NCBI RefSeq assembly: GCF_900451175.1
Contig: NZ_UGJJ01000001.1
Coordinates: forward strand, 1,054,001 to 1,118,000
From: Kingella potus
GTDB lineage: Bacteria > Pseudomonadota > Gammaproteobacteria > Burkholderiales > Neisseriaceae
Length of the DNA stretch: 64,000 bases
Reading direction: 5' to 3'
Shown here: in pieces, positions 40,659-48,876 of the stretch
Numbering within the stretch: the first letter of the stretch is position 1
Layout of the letters: the number at the start of each line of letters is the position of its first letter
Program-made: the position numbers and the translations under genes
Notes under the pieces: model-generated
Told to the model about the DNA's origin: nothing
The model's input: only the letters and a program-made list of their open reading frames with translations
The model's database searches: none

Positions 40659-41516
40659 TCAATCTCCGCTCACGTTTAACACAGGCGAGGCGTTTTCTTC
40701 GGAGAGCAGCACCGTCATCATGCTGGTAACGAGCCTGGCTTTTTCGGGTTCGGTCATATTGACAATGCCGCGCCGTTCCAACTCTTCTACCGTGCCGGCC
40801 GCCATGCCAATCGCGCCGCGTACCAGCGTTTGCCGCGCCAAAATAACCGCTTCGGCCTGTTGGCGGCGCAACATGGCTTGGGCGATTTCGGGTGCGTAAG
40901 CCAAATGTGTAAAGCGTGTTTCATCAATGCTGATGCCTGCGATTTCCACCCTTTCCTGCACCATGCGGCGGAATTGTTCCAAAATTCTATCCGAATGCCC
41001 CGTCAGGCTCTCTGCCGCGCCATCGTTGGTATAAGGGTGGTGGGTTGCCAATACCCGCAGCGCGCCTTCGCTTTGCACCTGCAAAAAGTTGTGTGCGTTT
41101 TCCACATCCAGCACCGCAGCAGCGGGGTTGTCGATGTGGTACACAATGGCCGCCGCAATTTCAATGGGCGTGCCGGAGGCATCGTTTACTTTCAGCGTGG
41201 CGGTAACGTAGTTGCCTGTTTTGAGCGACACGCTGATCGTGTTGTAAAACGGAAGCAGCCAAAAAAAGCCCGATTGGGACAAAATCCCTGCGTATTGCCC
41301 GAACCGTGTGCCCACCAAAGCCGTATTCGGCTGCACCACGCGAAAGCGCGTAAAGCCATACAACACCAGGGGCAGCAGCAAAAAGCCCAATACTTTGCCG
41401 ATGTTGCTGCCAAATACCAGTACTGTTGCAAACAAAAACAGCACCACCAAAATCACGGCGGCAGTAAAGCCGTTCAGGTGCGGCATTGTGTATTTGTGGC
41501 TGTTGGATTGCCCCAT
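40659..41516 (-). CDS. SPFH-domain membrane protein
   Basis: 285 residues. Two hydrophobic segments at about 17-55, then an SPFH/band-7 domain (VVQPNTALVGTRFGQYAG, YNTISVSLKTGNYV, then the helical RMVQERVEIAGISIDETRFTHLAYAPEIAQAML). SPFH proteins oligomerise into membrane cages linked to quality control. The protein resembles the stand-alone type with an MTEPEKARLVTSMMTVL tail. No NfeD-like partner gene is adjacent. ATG 41516 with AAGGAG about ten bases upstream. Confidence 0.85.
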   Translation of the reverse strand: MGQSNSHKYTMPHLNGFTAAVILVVLFLFATVLVFGSNIGKVLGFLLLPLVLYGFTRFRVVQPNTALVGTRFGQYAGILSQSGFFWLLPFYNTISVSLKTGNYVTATLKVNDASGTPIEIAAAIVYHIDNPAAAVLDVENAHNFLQVQSEGALRVLATHHPYTNDGAAESLTGHSDRILEQFRRMVQERVEIAGISIDETRFTHLAYAPEIAQAMLRRQQAEAVILARQTLVRGAIGMAAGTVEELERRGIVNMTEPEKARLVTSMMTVLLSEENASPVLNVSGD

Positions 41517-41680
41517 TGTGTTTTACTCCTTCAAAGTGCTTGGAAACAGGCTTGATTATTCCGTAGAAAATAATCGGTTTTTATAGAAAACACAGCTTGG
41601 ATTCCGACCCGGCAAAACCGTTAAACCATCTGCTTCTGTCGGACTTGCCATCCAGGCTGCTGTGTGGTTGTCGGCAACAG

Positions 41681-41751
41681 TAGAGGCCGTCTGAAAACGG
41701 CAGCTTTGGTTTCAGTCCGACAAAACCGCTGCTGTTTTCAGACGGCCTGCA
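41681..41751 (-). terminator. Uptake-sequence pair downstream of argG
   Basis: AGAGGCCGTCTGAAAACGGC and a complementary arm ending near 41751 with a ~30-base loop, just beyond the argG stop on the minus strand. Confidence 0.55.
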
Positions 41752-41762
41752 TCTGTTTTTTT

Positions 41763-43103
41763 TTATTTGCCCTTACCCAGTTGCGGCAATACCGAGCCTT
41801 CGCCCAGCGACAATAATCCGCTTTGCGCATAGATGCCGAGTTTGGCTCGGGTGTCGGTGATGTCGAGGTTGCGCATGGTGAGCTGGCCGATGCGGTCGAG
41901 CGGGGTGAAGGCGGCATCTTCCACTTTTTCCATGCTCAGGCGTTCGGGCCGGTAGGTGAGGTTGGGCGATTCGGTGTTGAGAATCGAGTAGTCGTTGCCG
42001 CGCCGCAACTCCAGCGTTACTTCGCCGGTGATGGCGCGGGCAACCCAGCGTTGGGCGGTTTCGCGCAGCATCAGGGCTTGGCTGTCGAACCAGCGGCCTT
42101 GGTAGAGCAGGCGGCCGAGGCGCAGGCCGTTGATGCGGTATTGTTCGATGGTGTCTTCGTTGTGGATGCCGGTTACGAGGCGTTCGTAGGCGGTGTGCAG
42201 CAGTGCCATGCCGGGGGCTTCGTAGATGCCGCGCGATTTGGCTTCGATGATGCGGTTTTCGATTTGGTCGCTCATGCCGAGGCCGTGGCGGCCGCCGATG
42301 CGGTTGGCTTCGAGAAACAGGGCGACGGGGTCGGCAAATTCTTGGCCGTTGAGGGCGACGGGCACGCCTTCTTCAAAGCGAACGGACACGGTTTCGGCTT
42401 TGATTTCAACGCTTTCGTCCCAAAACGCCGCGCCCATGATGGGTTTGACGATTTTGACGCTGCTGTTTAAAAATTCCAAATCTTTGGCTTCGTGGGTGGC
42501 GCCGAGCATGTTGGAATCGGTGGAATAGGCTTTTTCTGCCGACATTTTGTAGTCGAAGCCGTTGGCAATCAGAAATTCGCTCATTTCTTGGCGGCCGCCG
42601 AGTTCGTCGATAAAGGTTTGGTCGAGCCAGGGTTTGTAGATTTTGAGGGCGGGGTTGGTGATGAGGCCGTAGCGGTAGAAGCGTTCGATGTCGTTGCCTT
42701 TGTAGGTGCTGCCGTCGCCCCAGATGTTCACGTCGTCTTCTTTCATGGCGGAAACGAGCATGGTGCCGGTTACGGCGCGGCCGAGCGGGGTGGTGTTGAA
42801 ATAGGGCATGCCGCCGGTGGCAACGTGGAATGCGCCGCATTGGATGGCGGCGATGCCTTCGTGGGCAAGCTGGGCGCGGCAGTCGATCAGGCGGGCTTCG
42901 ATGGCGCCGTATTCTTTGGCTTTTTTGGGAATGGCGTTGTAGTCGTCTTCGTCGGGCTGGCCGAGGTTGGCGGTGTAGGCATAGGGCAGCGCGCCTTTGA
43001 GTTTCATCCACAAAAGGGCGGCGGAGGTGTCGAGGCCGCCCGAAAAGGCGATGCCGACTTTCTGACCGGCGGGGAGGGATTGGAGGATGGTGGCGGTGGT
43101 CAT
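41763..43103 (-). CDS. argG: Argininosuccinate synthase
   Basis: 446 residues, the longer ArgG form found in E. coli. It joins citrulline and aspartate using ATP. P-loop FSGGLDTSAAL at residues 19-29, plus GATHEAKDLEF, NRIGGRHGLGMSD and the C-terminal tetramerisation segment. Complete and single; argH is not next to it. ATG 43103 has AAGGA close upstream. Confidence 0.97.
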   Translation of the reverse strand: MTTATILQSLPAGQKVGIAFSGGLDTSAALLWMKLKGALPYAYTANLGQPDEDDYNAIPKKAKEYGAIEARLIDCRAQLAHEGIAAIQCGAFHVATGGMPYFNTTPLGRAVTGTMLVSAMKEDDVNIWGDGSTYKGNDIERFYRYGLITNPALKIYKPWLDQTFIDELGGRQEMSEFLIANGFDYKMSAEKAYSTDSNMLGATHEAKDLEFLNSSVKIVKPIMGAAFWDESVEIKAETVSVRFEEGVPVALNGQEFADPVALFLEANRIGGRHGLGMSDQIENRIIEAKSRGIYEAPGMALLHTAYERLVTGIHNEDTIEQYRINGLRLGRLLYQGRWFDSQALMLRETAQRWVARAITGEVTLELRRGNDYSILNTESPNLTYRPERLSMEKVEDAAFTPLDRIGQLTMRNLDITDTRAKLGIYAQSGLLSLGEGSVLPQLGKGK

Positions 43104-43148
43104 GGGGAATCCTTACGGTTGTTGGGAAAAAGGCGGATTGTACCGCAG

Positions 43149-43182
43149 GAGGCCGTCTGAAAACGGATTTTCAGACGGCCTC
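43149..43182. terminator. Uptake-sequence hairpin between argG and the tRNA pair
   Basis: GAGGCCGTCTGAAAA, a short loop and its complement, upstream of argG on the minus strand. It could stop read-through from the tRNA operon into argG. Confidence 0.6.
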
Positions 43183-43264
43183 GGATATTGCTGTGGGAAT
43201 CGCGGATGCGGATGAACAAGGGGGGAAACGCACAGCCGCATGGCGGGCTGCGTACGGCAGGCGG

Positions 43265-43297
43265 CAAAAAAGGCTTGGTTTGAAAAACCAAGCCTTT
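43265..43297 (-). terminator. Intrinsic terminator of tRNA-Met/Ala
   Basis: AGGCTTGGTTT and AAACCAAGCCT with a short A/T loop. Plus-strand A run at 43265-43270 gives the U tract on the minus strand. Confidence 0.85.
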
Positions 43298-43304
43298 CAG
43301 TATC

Positions 43305-43380
<76 letters not shown>

Positions 43381-43387
43381 GAATTTT

Positions 43388-43464
43388 TGGTGGCGAATCA
43401 GGGACTCGAACCCCGGACACAAGGATTATGATTCCTCTGCTCTAACCGACTGAGCTAATTCGCC
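43388..43464 (-). tRNA. tRNA-Met (CAU), elongator type
   Basis: 77 nt with encoded CCA. It starts GGCGAATTAGCTCAGTCGG; anticodon loop ATCATAA gives CAT. The acceptor stem begins G-C and lacks initiator features. The alternative is a lysidine-modified tRNA-Ile2, which also has CAT; the rest of the sequence fits elongator Met better by memory. Confidence 0.88.
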
Positions 43465-43480
43465 GTGAAGTGAAGCCGCA

Positions 43481-43508
43481 ATTATACGGTTTTTGCGAAA
43501 CAGGGCAA
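43481..43508 (-). promoter_or_regulatory. Promoter of tRNA-Met/Ala
   Basis: On the minus strand TTGCCC (43503-43508), 16 bases, TATAAT (43481-43486), 17 bases before the tRNA-Met 5' end. Confidence 0.8.
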
Positions 43509-43574
43509 ACGGTTTTTCAGGAGTTTTGTTTTTCCGTTTGATTTTAATCGTGAAAAAGTTGCGGGAAGACGTGT

Positions 43575-44729
43575 TCAAAGTTTGTGGCAGATGTCGCCGT
43601 GTGCAAAACCCTGCCAGTCGGTGCCGATGTTGCGGCCGAATGCAATCACTTTGAACAACTCGCCCATTTCGTGCGGCATCAATAGCTTGTGCAGGGCTGA
43701 GGCCGTCTGAATATAGGCAGGGGAGTCGTGGGACAGGCCGCTGTCGGCCAGATCGGTAATGCCTAGATTGAGCAGGAAGTCGGCTTGTGTGGCGTAGCCG
43801 ATCAAATCCAATCCTTCGTCGGTGCCGGCTTGGGCGATGTCGGTGAAATTGACGTGCGCGGTAAGGTCGGTCAGGCCGACGCGGAAAAAGGGGTCGTGGA
43901 CGGTGTGGTGGCGGTGGTGGCCGATGAGCGTGCCCATGTGCCGTTGCGGGTGGTAGTACTGGGCGGCATCGAAGCCGTAATCGATCAGGATGACTGCGCC
44001 GCGTTGCAGCCGTTCGGCAAGGGTGCGGACGAAAGCATATTGCGCGGGATGCAGCTCGCTGGTGTAGGGCTGCGCATCGGGGAAATATTCGCAGGCAAGG
44101 TGCAGCAGGTGCGGGTCGGCCAGCGGGACGGCGATTTGGACGAATTGCCCGTTTTCTATGCCGACGCAGATACGCAGGAATTGTCCGTTTTCACGCCTTA
44201 TCAGTTCGCAAGGCATGGCATCGAGTACTTCGTTCCCGATCATGATGCCGTCGAACGAATCGGGCAGGGCGGTGAGATGGCGGACTTTTTGCACCATATC
44301 GGGAACGAGTGCCGCGATGCGGGCGAGTTGGCGTTCGGCCAGCTCGGGGGAAACTTCGATAATAAAGTAGTTGTCCAATGCCGTATCGCGCAGGCTGTCG
44401 AGCAGGCCGGCGGCAAGTTCGCCCGTACCTGCGCCGAATTCGCAGATGTTGCCGGCGGTTTGCGGCAGGAGTTCGCGTATTTGGCGGGCAACGGTTTGTC
44501 CGAAAAGCGGAGTGAGGGCGGGCGCGGTAACGAAGTCGCCGGCTTTGCCGATTTTGTGTGCGCCGCCGGTGTAGTAGCCGTATTGCGGCGTGTAGAGGGC
44601 GAGTTCCATAAAGCGCGAAAAAGGCAGTGGAGCGGGTGAGGCTTTGATTTCTTTTTGGATTATTTGCTCTAATTCTTGCGATGCGCAAAGGGCTTGCGTA
44701 TCGGCTTTGGGGAGATGGCTGCTGTTCAT
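43575..44729 (-). CDS. MidA/NDUFAF7-type SAM-dependent methyltransferase
   Basis: 384 residues of the COG1565 family, whose eukaryotic member methylates an arginine in respiratory complex I. Visible: FMELALYTPQYGYY with the GDFVTAPALTPLFGQ block, SAM motif CEFGAGTGELAAGLL, EVSPELAERQ, GNEVLDAMPCEL and LIDYGFDAAQYYHPQR. ATG 44729 (MNSSHLPKA) is chosen; an upstream frame adds a hydrophobic but unlikely leader. Divergent from mraZ. Substrate in bacteria is uncertain. Confidence 0.9.
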   Translation of the reverse strand: MNSSHLPKADTQALCASQELEQIIQKEIKASPAPLPFSRFMELALYTPQYGYYTGGAHKIGKAGDFVTAPALTPLFGQTVARQIRELLPQTAGNICEFGAGTGELAAGLLDSLRDTALDNYFIIEVSPELAERQLARIAALVPDMVQKVRHLTALPDSFDGIMIGNEVLDAMPCELIRRENGQFLRICVGIENGQFVQIAVPLADPHLLHLACEYFPDAQPYTSELHPAQYAFVRTLAERLQRGAVILIDYGFDAAQYYHPQRHMGTLIGHHRHHTVHDPFFRVGLTDLTAHVNFTDIAQAGTDEGLDLIGYATQADFLLNLGITDLADSGLSHDSPAYIQTASALHKLLMPHEMGELFKVIAFGRNIGTDWQGFAHGDICHKL

Positions 44730-44947
44730 GGTTAATATTTGTAAAAATAAAATGCCAATAGGGGCTATTGCGGGAGGGAAAGTACGGCGCGTGAGTATCA
44801 CGCCTGTTTATGCCGGAATGTTAAGTCCGTGTATTTTATATGAGACGGGCGGCAAGATGGTGGGGTGCGGCGTGGCCGTATATGCAAGTGTTTGTTATTT
44901 GCCCGGATAAGTGGCTGTTACGCCGTTTGTTTTGCCTATGCCGTCGT

Positions 44948-44976
44948 TTGACCCTGCCGGTAAATTTTTTTATAGT
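44948..44976 (+). promoter_or_regulatory. Main dcw promoter (Pmra)
   Basis: TTGACC (44948-44953), a 17-base spacer and TATAGT (44971-44976). The expected start is near 44983, giving a leader of about 65 bases before mraZ. Nothing else is recognisable in 44730-44947. Confidence 0.88.
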
Positions 44977-44986
44977 TCGTCTCTGG

Positions 44987-45011
44987 TGGGGCGAAGTGGC
45001 GCAAAGTGTGT
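44987..45011 (+). promoter_or_regulatory. MraZ-box array
   Basis: Three direct repeats at exact 10-base spacing: TGGGG (44987), TGGCG (44997), TGTGT (45007), with spacers CGAAG and CAAAG. This matches the TGGG-N6-type array bound by MraZ in other bacteria and sits right after the transcription start. Confidence 0.8.
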
Positions 45012-45048
45012 CAAATCTCCCGAAAATGAAATTTCAGGCGTGTTTTTT

Positions 45049-45504
45049 ATGTTCGGCGGCATTCATGATTTAAATATCGACAGCAAAGGGCGGTTGGCGG
45101 TTCCTGCCAAATTCCGCGATCTGCTGCTGCGCAAATACACGCCTGCGCTGGTGGCAACACTGGAAAGCCGCGAACGTTTGCTGCTGTATCCCGAAAGCGT
45201 TTGGGAGCAGGAGGCGCAAAGGCTGATGGCGGCGAATGTGGCAGGCAATGCCAAATTGTCGGCGTGGCGCGATTTGCTGCTGAATAATGCCGAAGTGATG
45301 GAAATGGATGCGGCAGGCAGGATTCTGCTTCCTGTCGGACTCAGGCGCAAGGTTATGTTGGATAAGGAAGTTTCCCTCACAGGCAGGGTAAACCGCCTCG
45401 AATTGTGGGACAGGGAGAAATTCCATGCCAAAGACGATGCCGCTTTGGATATTGCTCCCGAAGAGTTGGATTTCGAACTCGGCCAGATAGGTTTCCAATT
45501 ATGA
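45049..45504 (+). CDS. mraZ: Transcriptional regulator MraZ
   Basis: 151 residues, two AbrB-like swapped-hairpin domains: FGGIHDLNIDSKGRLAVPAKFRD at the N-terminus and NAEVMEMDAAGRILLPVGLR in the second half, each with the DxxGR signature. MraZ forms a ring and represses its own dcw operon through repeats in the leader, which are present here. ATG 45049 matches the conserved MFxG start; the longer frame to 44911 covers the promoter and is not coding. Stop overlaps rsmH (ATGA). Confidence 0.96.
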   Translation: MFGGIHDLNIDSKGRLAVPAKFRDLLLRKYTPALVATLESRERLLLYPESVWEQEAQRLMAANVAGNAKLSAWRDLLLNNAEVMEMDAAGRILLPVGLRRKVMLDKEVSLTGRVNRLELWDREKFHAKDDAALDIAPEELDFELGQIGFQL

Positions 45505-46469
45505 GTAGTGCGGAATTTTCCCATGTAACCGTGCTGCTGGATGAAGCCGTAGATGCGCTGGATGTTGTTCCGAACGGTGTTTATATAGACGGAACGTTCG
45601 GGCGCGGCGGCCATTCCCGCCTGATTCTGTCCCGTCTTGGTGCGGAAGGCCGTTTGGTGGTGTTTGACAAAGACCCGCAGGCGGTGGCGGCGGCGCGGGA
45701 ATTGGCGCGGCAGGACGGCAGGGTGTCTGTGGTTCATGACGGGTTTTCGTCTTTTCAGACGGCCTTGGATGCTTTGGAAATCGGCGAAATAGACGGTGCG
45801 TTGTTTGATTTGGGTATTTCTTCGCCGCAGATAGACGACGGATCACGCGGATTCAGCTTCCGTTTTGATGCGCCGCTGGACATGCGGATGGATACGACGC
45901 GCGGCATGTCTGCCGCCGAATGGTTGGCGCAGGCGGATGAAGACGAAATTTGCGAGGTAATCAGAAATTATGGTGAAGAGCGGTTTGCCCGCCAGATTGC
46001 GCGCGCCATTGTCGCGCAGCGCGGCACGAATTCCATCGATACAACCGGCAAGCTGGCGGAAATCGCAGCGAAAAACGTCCGTACTCGCGAGCGCGGCCAA
46101 GATCCGGCGACGCGGACGTTTCAGGCCGTTCGGATTTTCATCAACCGCGAGCTTGAAGAAATAGAAGCCGTGCTGCCGCAGGTTGCAGGCCGTCTGAAAA
46201 CCGGCGGCAGGCTGGCGGTTATCGCCTTTCATTCTTTGGAAGACCGTATCGTCAAACAGTTTTTCAGACGGCATTCCACGCCCGAGCCGCTGCCCAGATG
46301 GGCGGTGGTGCGCGAAGCAGAGCGGCCGCAGCCGCCTTTGGAGATTGTAGGCCGGGCGGTCAAGGCATCGGCAGCGGAAGTGGCTGCCAATCCCCGCGCC
46401 CGTTCGGCGGTGTTGCGGGTGGCGCGGAGGACGGGCGGAGCGTTTGTGCCGGATAAAAAGGCCGTCTGA
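45501..46469 (+). CDS. rsmH: 16S rRNA m4C1402 methyltransferase RsmH (MraW)
   Basis: 322 residues. SAM-binding DGTFGRGGHSRLIL at about residues 32-45, GALFDLGISSPQIDDGSRGFSF, the DMRMDTTRGMSAAEW block, NRELEEIEAVLP and IAFHSLEDRIVKQFF. It methylates the decoding-site cytosine of 16S rRNA. Starts at ATG 45501 inside the mraZ stop. In-frame uptake sequences give SSFQTALD and AGRLKTGG; the KKAV-stop end is also an uptake sequence. Confidence 0.97.
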   Translation: MSSAEFSHVTVLLDEAVDALDVVPNGVYIDGTFGRGGHSRLILSRLGAEGRLVVFDKDPQAVAAARELARQDGRVSVVHDGFSSFQTALDALEIGEIDGALFDLGISSPQIDDGSRGFSFRFDAPLDMRMDTTRGMSAAEWLAQADEDEICEVIRNYGEERFARQIARAIVAQRGTNSIDTTGKLAEIAAKNVRTRERGQDPATRTFQAVRIFINRELEEIEAVLPQVAGRLKTGGRLAVIAFHSLEDRIVKQFFRRHSTPEPLPRWAVVREAERPQPPLEIVGRAVKASAAEVAANPRARSAVLRVARRTGGAFVPDKKAV

Positions 46470-46528
46470 AAACCACAGAACAAACCTCAGCCGCCTATCG
46501 GCGGGGCGGAAATTTATTAAAGAAGCAG

Positions 46529-46804
46529 ATGAACTATATCAATATCGTATTGCTGGTGCTGGCACTGGGATCGGGTTTTGCCGTGGTAACGCAGCAGAAT
46601 CAGGCGCGGCAGCAGCACATCGAGCTGACGGAAGCGGAAAAGCGGCAGAGGGAGCTGGAACAGGAATATTCGCGTCTGCAACTGAAACAGGCCGAATTGT
46701 CCAACCACCAACTGATTAAAAAAGCCGCAGAAAAAGGCAGACTGGCTCCGCCGGATGCAGCCGATACACGGCTGGTGGAAGCGGAACCAAACGGCATAAA
46801 ATGA
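46529..46804 (+). CDS. ftsL: Cell division protein FtsL
   Basis: 91 residues. A short cytoplasmic N-terminus, a transmembrane helix (about residues 4-22) and a periplasmic leucine-zipper coiled coil (EKRQRELEQEYSRLQLKQAE). FtsL forms the FtsQLB complex that activates FtsWI. Identified by size, topology and place between rsmH and ftsI. A microrepeat overlaps its last codons. Confidence 0.9.
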   Translation: MNYINIVLLVLALGSGFAVVTQQNQARQQHIELTEAEKRQRELEQEYSRLQLKQAELSNHQLIKKAAEKGRLAPPDAADTRLVEAEPNGIK

Positions 46805-46837
46805 TAAAATGATAAAATGACAAAGCACCATAAAATG
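46796..46837 (+). repeat. ATAAAATG microrepeat between ftsL and ftsI
   Basis: ATAAAATG at 46796, 46804 and 46812 in perfect tandem and again at 46830. The array covers the ftsL stop and the ftsI leader. Copy-number change of 8 bases would alter the end of FtsL and the spacing to ftsI. Confidence 0.8.
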
Positions 46838-46862
46838 ACAAGATGTATTTGGAAGTAGCAGC

Positions 46863-48866
46863 ATGTTGATTAAAAACGAATACAAGCCGAAGATGCTCCC
46901 ACGGCAGGCTAAGGCGAAAAAACCGGTTACCAGCAACGGACGCATCATCTTCGTGCTGGCCGCATTGGGTGCGGGTTTTCTCGCGCTGCTCGGCCGCAGC
47001 CTATATTTGCAAACTTCCCATCATGATTTCCTTACCGACGAAGGCAACAAACGCTTCGTACGTACCGTGAAGCTGCCGGCCTCGCGCGGGGTTATCAGCG
47101 ACCGCAACGGTGCGACGCTGGCATTGAGTGCGCCTGCCGAATCCCTGTATGCCGTTCCCTCCTCTGCCAATCTTTCAGACGGCCAAATCGAAGAACTGGC
47201 CGCGCTTTTGGACATATCCCCCGACACCATCCGCGACCGTCTCGACCGGAAAAGCAGCATTTCCTACCTTGCCCGCCGGCTTGATGAGGATACTGTGGCT
47301 GCCGTTCAGGCCATAAATATCGACGGACTGTATTTCCGCGACGAAACCGAAGCCGGCAAGCCCACCGGCAGACAGGCTCTGTATGTCAAACCGAACGAGC
47401 TGGCGGTACTGCCCGACGACGGCAAGCTGCAACAGCTCGCCGACGTGCTCAATCCCGCCATCCAATCGAAACTCGACAAAAAAAGCGTGGAAACGCTCAA
47501 ATCCGACATGGGCAAAAAAATCGACTTCGTTTATCTGAAACGGCAGTTGAAGCCCGAGCTGGCAGAGCGGATTGCCGCCATGCACATCCCCGGCCTCGCC
47601 TTCCAGAAAGAGCCGCAGCGGCACTACCCGACGGGCAGCCTGTTTGCCCAAACCATCGGCTTTACCAACATTGACGGACAGGGGCAGGAAGGTTTGGAGC
47701 GTTCGCGCGAAGCCGAGCTGCACGGCCGCTACGGCGAAAAAACCGTGCTGCGCGACAACAAAGGCCAGATTGTAGACAGTGCGGATTCCGGCGGCAGGGA
47801 ATCGCAAAACGGCCGCGACATCGTGTTGGCTATGGATCAGCGCATCCAAACGCTGGCCGCCGACGAGCTTGCCAAAGCCGTGGACTACCACAACGCCCAA
47901 TCCGGCAGCGCGGTGGTGCTTGACGCGCGTACCGGCGAAATCCTTGCCCTGGTAAACGGCCCGTCTTACGACCCGAACGAGCCGGGCAGCGTCGATGCAG
48001 ACCAACGCCGCAACCGCGCCATTACCGATATTTTCGAATTCGGCTCGGTAATGAAACCGTTTCCGATTGCCAAAGCACTCGACGACGGCAAAATCAGCCC
48101 CCGCTCTTCGTTCGACACCCGTCCGTACAGCGTCGGCGGCCATCCCGTGCGCGACACCCACGTTTATCCCGCACTCGACGTGCGCGGCATTGTGCAGAAA
48201 TCGTCCAACGTCGGCACCAGCAAAATTTCCCTGATGTACCGCCCCGAAGAAATGTACGGCTACTACCGCAGCCTCGGCTTCGGCAGCAAAGCCGGAGTCG
48301 GCTTCCCGGGCGAAGCGGGCGGCACGCTGCGCAACTGGAAAAATTGGGGCAAATTCGACCAGGCCACCATGTCGTTCGGTTACGGAATGCAGATGAGCCT
48401 GCTGCAACTGGCGCGCGCCTACACCGTGCTCACGACCGACGGCCGCCTGATTCCCGTGTCGCTGGAAAAACTCGAATCGGCTCCTGCGGGCGAGCGCATT
48501 TTGAAACCGGAAACCGCCAAAGAGATGCGCAAAATCATGGTGTCCGTTACCGAGCAGGGCGGTACCGGCCGCAGCGGCGCGGTGGAAGGCTTTGCCGTAG
48601 CGGCCAAAACCGGCACGGCGCAGAAAGTGGTCGGACGCGGCTATGCCCGCGACAAACACATCGGCACCTTTGTCGGTTTTGCGCCGGCGGAAAATCCGCG
48701 CGTGATTGTGGCCGTAACCATAGACGAACCCCGCGCCAACGGCTATTACGGCGGCGTGGTGGCCGGTCCCGTGTTCAAAAACATCATGGCGGGCAGCCTC
48801 AACATCCTCGGTGTCCGCCCGACCCGCTCCCCTGCCGGCAGCCAAGTCGCGGCCGTAAAAAAATAA
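46863..48866 (+). CDS. ftsI: Septal penicillin-binding protein 2 (FtsI/PenA), enlarged
   Basis: 667 residues against 581 in N. meningitidis PBP2. Septal transpeptidase partnering FtsW. An N-terminal membrane anchor (about 27-47), then LPASRGVISDRNGATLALSAP, a pedestal region, and the transpeptidase domain. Catalytic motifs: SVMK (Ser395-Lys398), SSN in VQKSSNVGTSK, KTG in AAKTGTAQ. The extra ~86 residues lie at about 100-258, where the pedestal segment seems to occur twice. The SxxK context is EFGSVMKPFP rather than EPGSAIKPFV. The start MLIKNEYKPKMLP matches the family. Ten bases before murE. Confidence 0.96.
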   Translation: MLIKNEYKPKMLPRQAKAKKPVTSNGRIIFVLAALGAGFLALLGRSLYLQTSHHDFLTDEGNKRFVRTVKLPASRGVISDRNGATLALSAPAESLYAVPSSANLSDGQIEELAALLDISPDTIRDRLDRKSSISYLARRLDEDTVAAVQAINIDGLYFRDETEAGKPTGRQALYVKPNELAVLPDDGKLQQLADVLNPAIQSKLDKKSVETLKSDMGKKIDFVYLKRQLKPELAERIAAMHIPGLAFQKEPQRHYPTGSLFAQTIGFTNIDGQGQEGLERSREAELHGRYGEKTVLRDNKGQIVDSADSGGRESQNGRDIVLAMDQRIQTLAADELAKAVDYHNAQSGSAVVLDARTGEILALVNGPSYDPNEPGSVDADQRRNRAITDIFEFGSVMKPFPIAKALDDGKISPRSSFDTRPYSVGGHPVRDTHVYPALDVRGIVQKSSNVGTSKISLMYRPEEMYGYYRSLGFGSKAGVGFPGEAGGTLRNWKNWGKFDQATMSFGYGMQMSLLQLARAYTVLTTDGRLIPVSLEKLESAPAGERILKPETAKEMRKIMVSVTEQGGTGRSGAVEGFAVAAKTGTAQKVVGRGYARDKHIGTFVGFAPAENPRVIVAVTIDEPRANGYYGGVVAGPVFKNIMAGSLNILGVRPTRSPAGSQVAAVKK

Positions 48867-48876
48867 CGGGAGAAAT

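Noticed and set aside
43388..43464. Initiator tRNA-fMet
   Set aside because: The 5' end pairs normally and the anticodon stem lacks the three G-C pairs of initiators.
44911..45048. A 46-codon N-terminal extension of MraZ
   Set aside because: It would cover the promoter and MraZ boxes; conserved MraZ sequence starts at MFGGIHDL.
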